Below the pieces are notes generated by a model. The model was not told where the DNA came from. It worked only from the letters and a program-made list of their open reading frames with translations, and ran no database searches. A stretch of 64,000 nucleotides of DNA from Streptomyces buecherae (lineage in GTDB: Bacteria > Actinomycetota > Actinomycetes > Streptomycetales > Streptomycetaceae), in contig NZ_CP060404.1 in NCBI RefSeq assembly GCF_014295035.1, positions 4,186,501-4,250,500 on the forward strand. The letters are read 5' to 3'. Both the position numbers and the translations under genes were made by a program. Of this stretch, positions 36,326 through 46,239 are shown one piece after another. How positions within the stretch are numbered: position 1 is the first letter of the stretch; each line of letters begins with the position of its first letter.

Positions 36326-36552
36326 CGGCGCCGGCCGGGCCCGGTGTCGGGGGCGGCGGGCGGTACCGGCCTTGTCCACCAGCTTCGGAAACAGGCGATC
36401 AGCGCGTCGCCTCCCGGGCGTCGCCGGAAGTAATCACAAGGTCTCCACAAACACCCACCGCCGCCCTGTCCCCACCCCATCCCGGGATAACGCGGCGGTG
36501 TCAGCACGAGGTAGCCCACCGCGCTTTGACCACCGCACGGAAAACACCCGAC

Positions 36553-36595
36553 AAAAAGACCCCCCTAACCGCGTTTCCGCAGGTCAGAGGGGTTT
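36553..36595 (-). terminator. U-tailed terminator downstream of tRNA-Ala
   Basis: On the minus strand an imperfect stem (ACCCCTCTGACCTGCG with CGCGGTTAGGGGGGT) with a GAAA loop is followed by CTTTTTG. A T-tract is rare in this genome, so this is a canonical factor-independent terminator for the tRNA. Confidence 0.8.
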
Positions 36596-36602
36596 CGTGA
36601 AG

Positions 36603-36675
36603 TGGAGCCTAGGAGAGTCGAACTCCTGACATCCGCCATGCAAAGACGGCGCTCTACCAACTGAGCTAAGGCCCC
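36603..36675 (-). tRNA. tRNA-Ala (anticodon TGC)
   Basis: On the minus strand the gene begins GGGGCCTTAGCTCAG and ends CCTAGGCTCCA. The acceptor pairs GGGGCCT with AGGCTCC, the anticodon stem-loop is CCGTC-TTTGCAT-GGCGG, and the T-arm contains GTTCGAC. It is 73 bases with no encoded CCA beyond the discriminator A. Its 3' end faces the van block. Confidence 0.96.
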
Positions 36676-36788
36676 TTCGCGGATCAGGATACCCGTTACC
36701 CGATAGCTTTCCCGACCGGGTATCGCTCGTACGTACCGCTCTCCGTAGGATGCCACGCAAGATTCGCGGCAGCGAAGGGGAGAGCGAG

Positions 36789-37337
36789 ATGGACGCAGCA
36801 CAGCAGGACGCCACCGCCCGCGCACGAGACCTGCAACGCAATTGGTACGGGGAACCGCTGGGCGCTCTCTTCCGCCGTCTGATCGACGATCTCGGGCTGA
36901 ACCAGGCCCGCCTCGCCTCCGTTCTCGGGCTCTCGGCGCCGATGTTGTCGCAGCTCATGAGCGGCCAGCGGGCGAAGATCGGCAACCCGGCCGTGGTGCA
37001 GCGGGTGCAGGCGCTACAGGAGCTGTCCAGCCAGGTCGCGGACGGGCGGGTCAGCGCGGCCGAGGCCGCCGAGCGGATGGAGGAGGTCAAGAAGTCGGCC
37101 GGCGGGTCCGTACTGAACAACACCTCGCAGACCACGGCCAGCAGCGGCGCTCCCACCGTGCGCCGCGTGGTGCGCGAGATCCAGTCGTTGCTGCGGTCGG
37201 TCGCCGCCGCCGGAGACATCATCGATGCCGCCGACTCCCTCACCCCGACCCACCCCGAACTGGCAGAGTTCCTCCGCGTGTACGGCGCGGGCCGCACCGC
37301 GGACGCGGTGGCCCACTACGAGTCACACCAGGGTTGA
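36789..37337 (+). CDS. Helix-turn-helix DNA-binding protein
   Basis: The 182-residue product has an XRE-like helix-turn-helix near residues 30-65 (IDDLGLNQARLASVLGLSAPMLSQLMSGQRAKI). Charged and helical regions follow (SAAEAAERMEEVKKSAGG), and the C-terminal domain contains HPELAEFLRVYGAGRTADAVAHYESH. Proteins of this size and order sit beside tRNA-Ala near the Streptomyces origin, but their targets are unknown to me. I chose the ATG after GGGGAG; an earlier ATG at 36750 has no ribosome site. It is followed 74 bases later by the kinase gene. Confidence 0.85.
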   Translation: MDAAQQDATARARDLQRNWYGEPLGALFRRLIDDLGLNQARLASVLGLSAPMLSQLMSGQRAKIGNPAVVQRVQALQELSSQVADGRVSAAEAAERMEEVKKSAGGSVLNNTSQTTASSGAPTVRRVVREIQSLLRSVAAAGDIIDAADSLTPTHPELAEFLRVYGAGRTADAVAHYESHQG

Positions 37338-37411
37338 GGTCCGCACCGGCCGGCCAGTCGCACTGAGTCGGGCCGGGTCGAGTCGATGGGCGAGTGGACG
37401 GTCGGGGCGCG

Positions 37412-40400
37412 ATGGGTGAGATCTTCGCTGGTCGGTACGAGCTGGTCGATCCGATCGGCCGCGGCGGGGTGGGCGCGGTATGGCGCTCCTGGGACCATCG
37501 CAGAGCGCGTTACGTCGCCGCCAAGGTGCTCCAACAGAGCGACGCCCACACGCTGTTGAGGTTCGTACGGGAGCAGGCGCTGCGGATCGACCATCCGCAC
37601 GTGCTGGCCCCGGCGAGCTGGGCCGCGGACGACGACAAGGTGCTGTTCACCATGGACCTGGTGCGCGGCGGCTCGCTCGCGCACCTCATCGGCGACTACG
37701 GGCCGCTGCCGCCCTCCTACGTCTGCACGCTGCTCGACCAGTTGCTCTCCGGCGTCGAGGCGGTGCACAGGGAGGGCGTGATCCACCGGGACATCAAGCC
37801 CGCCAACGTGCTCCTGGAAGCCACCGGAACGGGCCGCCCCCACGTGCGGCTCTCGGATTTCGGTATCGCCATGACCAAGGGCGAACCCCGGCTCACGGAT
37901 ACCAACTTCGTGGTGGGCACGCCGGGTTATTTCGCACCCGAGCAGATTCTCGGCGCCGAGCCGGACTTTCCGGCCGACCTGTTCACGGTCGGACTGGTGG
38001 CGTTGTATCTCCTCAGCGGACGCAAGCCGGACGCGGAAGCGCTCATCGAGCGATTTACGGAACACGGTGTGCCGAATGCGCCCGACGGTATTCCGGAACC
38101 GCTGTGGCAGGTGATAGCGAACCTCCTCCTGCCCGATCCGGAGGCCCGTTTCCGTACCGCGAACGGCGCCCGCAAAGCGCTCCTTTCCGCGATGGAGTTG
38201 CTGCCGGAGCCCGACTTCGACGACGAGGCGGTCGAGGTCTTCGACCACCTCGGACCGCTGCCACCGGGCTTCGGCCCCGACGGCCCGACCGCCCCGACCC
38301 CGATCCCGCGCGGCGCCCGCCTCGTCCAGCACACGGACCCGCACGCGCTGGCGGAGGCGTACGACGCGTACGGGGCCTACGACCGGCCGGCGCAGCCGGA
38401 CGCGACCGAGACCTACGCCACCGGGCCCTACGCGACGGGGCCCTACCCGGCCGGCGGGTACCCGGCCCCGGACCAGCGGGGCGGGCAGAACCAGCAGGGC
38501 GGACCGGGCCCCGGGATCGCGGCGAGCGAACCGGCGGCGAACGGGCCCACGGCGAACGACCCCGCGGCGCACCAGAGCCCGGTGGGCCGGACCCCCGCGA
38601 GCGCGTCAGCGCGGCACGAGCCCCGGGACGACGGGCCGGCCGGCGACGGCACGTCGGACTCTCCGGCGGCCGACCAGGCGGGGGACCCAGCGGGCTCCCC
38701 GGCGGCCGATCGGGCGGCCGACCAACCGGGCGATCAGGCGGGCGAACGGCCGGGGGTTCGGGCCGCCGGGGGCGCCGGTGCGCGGGCCGGGCGTGCGCCG
38801 GTGGAGCCCGTCGCTGGCCGCGCCCCGTCCGCACCTCCGACCGAGCACGCCCAGGGCCCGGGCCCGTACCCGGCCGGCCCGCACGCCACCGGCGCGGAGC
38901 CGACGGGCACGCATACGACGACCGACTCCTGGTTCGGGCTGCCACGGGGCTCCTGGCAGGGGCCCGCGACGCCCTCCGCGCCGACCCCCGGCCCGGCCGA
39001 GCCCACCGACCCCGCGCCCGGGGCGGCGCCGGGTACGGAGAGCACCCCGCAGCAGCCGCCCGCCACGGGGGCCGCGCGCCCCGCGTACGACACGGCGCGC
39101 GGCCCCTCAAGCGGCGCGTACGCGGCGTACGGCACCACCGCCGTCCCCAGCCCCACCGCCGACACCAGCGCCCCCGCAGACGCCGGCGGCGGAACCACGC
39201 CCCACCCGGCCCCCGACGCCGCCTCTGGCCCGCCCCGCGGCGCCCCACCGGCCGGCACGCCACACACGCCCGCGCACCCCGAACAGGGGCAGCGGCAGGC
39301 GCGGGCACAGCGGCAGGGGCAGGCGCACGGCGCCGGGCGGGATCTCGCGGCCGGCGGGCCCGACGTGGACACCGGCTCCCTGCCCGGGCCACCGACGGCC
39401 ACCGAGGCCGAGCCCGCCATGTCGCAGACCGGCAGCTTCCCGCTCGCCCCGCCGCAGCCCGCGCCAGAGCCACCGGCACCGGCGTCGGCACCGACCGAGC
39501 CAGCCAACCCCGACCCCGCGTCCGACCCCGCGTCCGCGCCCGACCAGGGACCGGCCGCAACCGACCCCGCGCCCGGGCCGCCGGACGCCACCCCCAGCGC
39601 GCCGTCGCACACCCCGCTGCCACCCGCGGCCACGCGCGCCGACCCGACACCGCCCGCGCCCCCGCGACCGACCCCTCCCTGGCCGCCCGACGCCACGCCG
39701 ACGCCCACGCCGCTGGCGCCCACGGCGCTGCCCCCGCTGCCGTCGGAGCCCACGCCGACCCCCACCCCCCTCGCGCCCCCCTACGCCGGCACGCCGCAGG
39801 CGCCGGGCGCGTACGTCGGCGCGCCACCGTCCAACGCGTCGGGCGGCCCTCACGCCCAGGCCACCCCGCACCTCCCGCCGGCCCAACAGCCGCCCTACCA
39901 GGCCGCGTACGGCTATCCGCAGGGCCCGCACACCACGCCAACGCCGACGCCCACGCCGCCGACCCTCCCGTACCCCGCCGCGCAGTCGCCCGGCCCGCAG
40001 GGCGCCGGGCACGCGACGGCGTACCCGCAGGGCTCACCGCTCCCGCCGTACGGCCCGCACACGCCGGCGCCGCCCCCGGCGTACCCCTCGTCGGCGGTCA
40101 AGGCGGCGCATGCCGACACGGACTCGACCGCGGTCGTCAGGCCGGCCAGCGCCCCGGGCACGCCGATCACCGCCCCGCCCCCGGACCCGACCGCGACCGC
40201 GCCCCTACCGACGCCAACCGGCCCGGCCGCGCGGCCCGTTGCGCACCCTGGCCCCGTAGCCCCCGGTTCGGCGGGCGAGGCGCGCGGCCCGTCCGGCCCG
40301 CCTGGCCCGCCCGGTCAGGGGGGCGCGGCGACCTCGGCAACGCGCCCCGTGGCGCCGCCGGCGGCCACGCACGCGGCCCCGCGCCCAGCGGGTCCCTCGC

Positions 40401-40477
40401 GCGCCGTCACGCTCGCCATCCTGGTCGCCGCGGCCCTCTGCTTCGCCGTCGGCACCTGGGCGCTGCTGGCCAGCTAA
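37412..40477 (+). CDS. Tail-anchored Ser/Thr protein kinase with ~730-residue Pro-rich linker
   Basis: The 1021-residue protein opens with a Hanks-type kinase domain (about residues 1-265). GRGGVGAVWRSW is the nucleotide loop, AAKVLQQ carries the Lys, HRDIKPANV is the catalytic loop, DFGIAMTKG is the metal loop and GTPGYFAPEQ closes the activation segment. The region from about 290 to 1000 is Pro/Ala/Gly/Thr-rich and low complexity with many PTPTP and GAYD/TYATGPYA motifs. One C-terminal helix (TLAILVAAALCFAVGTWALL) anchors it. There are no external sensor domains. GC and codon bias of the linker match the rest of the gene. The ATG chosen precedes GEIFAGRYELV; a GTG six codons upstream is possible. 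Confidence 0.88.
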   Translation: MGEIFAGRYELVDPIGRGGVGAVWRSWDHRRARYVAAKVLQQSDAHTLLRFVREQALRIDHPHVLAPASWAADDDKVLFTMDLVRGGSLAHLIGDYGPLPPSYVCTLLDQLLSGVEAVHREGVIHRDIKPANVLLEATGTGRPHVRLSDFGIAMTKGEPRLTDTNFVVGTPGYFAPEQILGAEPDFPADLFTVGLVALYLLSGRKPDAEALIERFTEHGVPNAPDGIPEPLWQVIANLLLPDPEARFRTANGARKALLSAMELLPEPDFDDEAVEVFDHLGPLPPGFGPDGPTAPTPIPRGARLVQHTDPHALAEAYDAYGAYDRPAQPDATETYATGPYATGPYPAGGYPAPDQRGGQNQQGGPGPGIAASEPAANGPTANDPAAHQSPVGRTPASASARHEPRDDGPAGDGTSDSPAADQAGDPAGSPAADRAADQPGDQAGERPGVRAAGGAGARAGRAPVEPVAGRAPSAPPTEHAQGPGPYPAGPHATGAEPTGTHTTTDSWFGLPRGSWQGPATPSAPTPGPAEPTDPAPGAAPGTESTPQQPPATGAARPAYDTARGPSSGAYAAYGTTAVPSPTADTSAPADAGGGTTPHPAPDAASGPPRGAPPAGTPHTPAHPEQGQRQARAQRQGQAHGAGRDLAAGGPDVDTGSLPGPPTATEAEPAMSQTGSFPLAPPQPAPEPPAPASAPTEPANPDPASDPASAPDQGPAATDPAPGPPDATPSAPSHTPLPPAATRADPTPPAPPRPTPPWPPDATPTPTPLAPTALPPLPSEPTPTPTPLAPPYAGTPQAPGAYVGAPPSNASGGPHAQATPHLPPAQQPPYQAAYGYPQGPHTTPTPTPTPPTLPYPAAQSPGPQGAGHATAYPQGSPLPPYGPHTPAPPPAYPSSAVKAAHADTDSTAVVRPASAPGTPITAPPPDPTATAPLPTPTGPAARPVAHPGPVAPGSAGEARGPSGPPGPPGQGGAATSATRPVAPPAATHAAPRPAGPSRAVTLAILVAAALCFAVGTWALLAS

Positions 40478-40537
40478 CCCGGCCCGGACCGCGACAGCCC
40501 GCCACGCGCGCCCGCGCCACCGGCCACAACCCCCGGA

Positions 40538-41905
40538 CTAACGGGCGGAGTTGTCGATCCCGCCGTGCGGGCCCGCGCCCGCCACCGGGACGCCGGCGCG
40601 CCGGCGCGCGGTCAGCTTCCACGCGCCGAGGCCGGCCAACAGCGCCGTACCGAGCCCGAACCCGCCGTACGCGACGGCCCGCAGCCGGTCGTCCTCCTCG
40701 GCGGCCCCCGGCCCCGGTTGGCCGATCCGCCCCTGATCAGCGCCGACACCGAAGCCGCCGGCCGTGGCGCTGCCGTCGTAGCGGGGGCCCGGCTCGGCGT
40801 CGCCCTTCACGTGGACGCGCACGGTCACCGGTACGCCGTCCTCGAAGTAGCGCTCCATCTGCGGGCTCACGGTGACGGCGACGTAGTACCAGCCGGCGAC
40901 GCTCGCGGCCCGCACGGCCGCCCGGGAGCGCTCCGTGCGGTTGACGTAGGCCAGCGGCGCGGTGCCGATCCTGGAGGTGCTCGGGTTGCCCTTGTACGGC
41001 ACGAAGTGGTTGGTCGCGAGCAGGGCGCGCGCCGGGTTGTGGACGGCCGCGCCGAGCGCGTCGCGCAGAAAGCCCGCGCTGCCCGTCGGCTTGCCCGACG
41101 AGCCCTCGGGGGCCGGGACTTCGACGCTGGTCAGGAGCTGTTGTCCCCAGTCGACGGGGACCTTGAAGAAGCGGGTCTGGCCGGGCGCGACGGTGTCCTG
41201 CCAGGCGCCCGAGGTGAGCGGGGTGGCGTCGTTGAACCCGGTGCCGCCCGCGCGCTGTCGGGGGCTGCCGGAGCGCGGGAGGGGCGTGTCGGCGCCCTCG
41301 CTGTCCTTCGCCGGCTGTCCACTGGGCTCGCCCTTGATCCCCGGCTCGCGCAGGGAGCGCAGCTCCAGCGTCCAACGCTCGTCGCGGCCGGCCGTCGAGT
41401 CGGGCCGCTCGACCTTGACCAGGTGCCGGCCCGCGGCGCCGCACCGCGCCGCCGTGCCCGAACCGGGCTGGCGGACGACGGCGGTGCCGAACGGGTGGGC
41501 CACGTCGTCCGCGTCGGCCCCGGCGATCGCGGTGTCGCACCGCCCGCCGTCCAGCCGGGTCAGCGTCAGGCGTATCTCGTCCCGGTACGCGTCGAGGTGC
41601 GCGCCCGGTGGCGGCGCGGCGACGGCCGACACGTAGGCGGTGGACCGGTCGTCGAGGTCGACCGCGTAGAACCGGGTCTCGCCCGCGCCGATGCTGTCGA
41701 CGCGCGGCCCGCCAACCGCCAGCGACGGGGCGTCGTCGCTGGTCAGGCCGCCACGGATGGGCGTGCCCGCAGTGCGGTAGGTGCGTGCGTCGGTACCGGG
41801 GAGGGCCTGTGCGGGGCCGGGTATCAGCCCGCCGACCGCTCCCGCCGCGCACAGGGCCGCCAGGGCGACCAGGCGGGAGGGGTGCCTGCGGCGGCGGTCG
41901 TCCAT
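40538..41905 (-). CDS. Exported membrane-anchored protein of unknown function
   Basis: The 455-residue product has a signal peptide (HPSRLVALAALCAAGAVGGLIPGPAQA), a large exported region and one C-terminal helix (AVAYGGFGLGTALLAGLGAWKLTARRR) that leaves a basic cytoplasmic tail. Two similar beta-rich segments (PRVDSIGAGETRFYAVDLDD and TVAPGQTRFFKVPVDW) look like tandem pre-peptidase or jelly-roll-like modules. I do not recognise a catalytic motif. It is convergent with the long kinase gene and transcribed from an AT-rich promoter near 41940-41980. Confidence 0.72.
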   Translation of the reverse strand: MDDRRRRHPSRLVALAALCAAGAVGGLIPGPAQALPGTDARTYRTAGTPIRGGLTSDDAPSLAVGGPRVDSIGAGETRFYAVDLDDRSTAYVSAVAAPPPGAHLDAYRDEIRLTLTRLDGGRCDTAIAGADADDVAHPFGTAVVRQPGSGTAARCGAAGRHLVKVERPDSTAGRDERWTLELRSLREPGIKGEPSGQPAKDSEGADTPLPRSGSPRQRAGGTGFNDATPLTSGAWQDTVAPGQTRFFKVPVDWGQQLLTSVEVPAPEGSSGKPTGSAGFLRDALGAAVHNPARALLATNHFVPYKGNPSTSRIGTAPLAYVNRTERSRAAVRAASVAGWYYVAVTVSPQMERYFEDGVPVTVRVHVKGDAEPGPRYDGSATAGGFGVGADQGRIGQPGPGAAEEDDRLRAVAYGGFGLGTALLAGLGAWKLTARRRAGVPVAGAGPHGGIDNSAR

Positions 41906-42126
41906 CGGGCGTCACTCCTTGGCGTAGCGGTTCCCGGCACCACGTTTTGCTCGTGCAAGCTAATTCTTTGCTTACGTGAACTCAAGGGGGTGGACATCAC
42001 GCGCCGGCCCGCCAGCCGCGCGCCCGCGAAACCCCGCTCACCCGCGACGTCCCGCGCGCCCACGACGCACTACGGGACCCCGACCGCGCTACGCGATCAA
42101 GGCCCCGCAATAACGACTAGTGCGAC

Positions 42127-42261
42127 TCACACACCCGAACCTGAGGGCACGGAGTCGGTCGCCTCCGTCCACAGATCCTGCTCGGCGCGATCCGCCTGGA
42201 TCTGGCGGTACACGAGGAGCCCGCCGATTGCGGCCAGTGCGACCAGGAGAAGCTTCTTCAC
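42127..42261 (-). CDS. DLW-39 family small protein
   Basis: This 44-residue peptide begins with a short hydrophobic helix (KKLLLVALAAIGGLLVYRQI) and carries the EQDLW sequence near the C terminus that names the DLW-39 family. The GTG start follows a GAGG at suitable distance. Such peptides lie near gyrA in many actinomycetes, and their function is unknown. The gene is too short for ordinary gene finding but matches the family clearly. Confidence 0.85.
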   Translation of the reverse strand: MKKLLLVALAAIGGLLVYRQIQADRAEQDLWTEATDSVPSGSGV

Positions 42262-42377
42262 CGCGCGACCTCGTCTTTCCTTGACGTAGGAGACCTTCTG
42301 GCGCTCGACTATACACACCAACCGATACCGATCAGTGACCTAGGCCCTGGCCCAACTCAGTGGGTGGACAAAAGAAT

Positions 42378-42408
42378 CGGCCCGGCTGGCTATTCGCCAT
42401 CCGGGCCG
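42378..42408 (-). terminator. Hairpin downstream of tRNA-Ile
   Basis: CGGCCCGG-CTGGC pairs with GCCAT-CCGGGCCG around TATTC, immediately 3' of the leftward tRNA-Ile. Confidence 0.75.
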
Positions 42409-42418
42409 TTCGCATCGG

Positions 42419-42492
42419 TGGGGCTAACAGGACTTGAACCTGTGGCCTCTTCCTTATCAGGGAAGCGCTCTAACCGTCTGAGCTATAGCCCC
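42419..42492 (-). tRNA. tRNA-Ile (anticodon GAT)
   Basis: On the minus strand the gene begins GGGGCTATAGCTCAG and ends TTAGCCCCA. The acceptor GGGGCTA pairs with TAGCCCC, the anticodon stem-loop is CTTCC-CTGATAA-GGAAG, and the T-arm contains GTTCAAG. It is 74 bases including the discriminator A. The stretch 42493-42836 beyond it is C-rich and gene-free. Confidence 0.96.
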
Positions 42493-42836
42493 GCGCTGCA
42501 CCGAAAGATTAGCGCACCACCAGCCCTGTCCCAAAATCGGTATCCGCCGAGCCCACGCGCGCCCGCTCCCGGGCCGCCCTTCCCCGCCGAATTCCCACCC
42601 GTTCACCGCCCCCCGCGGCCCACGCCCCAGCCCACGCGAGCCGCGCCCCGACCGGGCCGGCAAGCACCCCGACCGGGCACAAGGCCCCCAGGACCCTGGG
42701 CCGCGCCCGGCCCACGCCGCCGCCCCCGCACGCTCCCACGGCGCCGCCACACTCCAACGGCCCCCCACACGCAAACGGCGCCGCCGCCCGAACCGGGCCG
42801 CGACGCCGTCTCAGTGGGCGCTACCGCGCCACCGTC

Positions 42837-43562
42837 CTACTCGTCCTCCGCCAGCGTCAGCTCAACGCCGCCGACGAAGCCCGCCGACAGGTTGTAGATG
42901 AACGCCCCCAGCGTTGCCAGGGCGGTCGCCAGAACCACGTCGATGACCGCGATGACCGACGTGAAGACCAGCACGCGAGGCAACGACAGGAAGGATTCCA
43001 GGTCAAAGCCGCCACCCTCGTTGGATTCCGTGGCGTCGCTGATCGTGCCACCCACGGTGGAGAAGACGCCCATCGCGTCCATCGTCATCCACAGCACGGA
43101 GGCCGCGATGATCGTGCAGATCCCCAGCGCGATGGAGAGCAGGAAACTCACCTTCATCACGGACCAGGGATCGACCTTCGCCACCCGCAGTCGCGCCTTG
43201 CGGGTGCGCGGCACGGTACGCGCACCCGCGGGCGTACGCGGTCGGCGCACCGCCTGCTGGGGCGCCGGCCCCTGCCCACCCTCCGACGCCGCGCCCGGCG
43301 CACCCGCGGGGGGCGCGTAGGCGTGCGGCGGGTGGTAGGGCTGGGACTGCTGCGAAGCCGGCCGCTCATTGGGCAGTGGGCTCGCCGAGAACGACTCGTA
43401 GCCCTGCTTGGCACCTCGGGTGTCCGTCACGGTTCCCCTCTGGGAGTCAGCCGCTCCCCTGCGGGAGTCAGCAGCCGAGCCACGGGCGCCGCCGCTCGAC
43501 GCGGTCGCGGGTCCCGCGGGCCGACGGCCCTCGGCACCCTCGGCGCCCGTGGCTCCAGTCAC
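42837..43562 (-). CDS. DUF3566 family membrane protein
   Basis: The 241-residue product has a long disordered Gly/Ala/Ser/Arg-rich N terminus (about 1-120), then the DUF3566 core. RLRVAKVDPWSVMKVSFLLSIALGICTIIAASVLW is the first helix, and FTSVIAVIDVVLATALATLGAFIYNLSAGFVGGVELTLAED contains the second and the conserved C terminus. DUF3566 proteins nearly always follow gyrA in actinomycetes; their function is unknown, though a link to polar growth or division has been suggested. The GTG start lies only three bases after the gyrA stop, so the two are co-transcribed. Confidence 0.92.
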   Translation of the reverse strand: MTGATGAEGAEGRRPAGPATASSGGARGSAADSRRGAADSQRGTVTDTRGAKQGYESFSASPLPNERPASQQSQPYHPPHAYAPPAGAPGAASEGGQGPAPQQAVRRPRTPAGARTVPRTRKARLRVAKVDPWSVMKVSFLLSIALGICTIIAASVLWMTMDAMGVFSTVGGTISDATESNEGGGFDLESFLSLPRVLVFTSVIAVIDVVLATALATLGAFIYNLSAGFVGGVELTLAEDE

Positions 43563-43565
43563 GAC

Positions 43566-46175
<2,610 letters not shown>

Positions 46176-46239
46176 TGCTGGTCAAGATCCTTTCAGGCGG
46201 CGGCGGGGAGCCCGGCTGCGCGGCCGGGGAGGGGCCGAC

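Noticed and set aside
36789..40477. HTH protein and kinase considered as part of the inserted van block
   Set aside because: They lie on the other side of tRNA-Ala, and a DNA-binding protein plus kinase at this position is part of the usual Streptomyces order.
37480..40875. A 1131-codon open frame overlapping the long kinase gene in another frame
   Set aside because: The kinase motifs are all in the other frame; this one is Arg/Pro/Gly-rich shadow.
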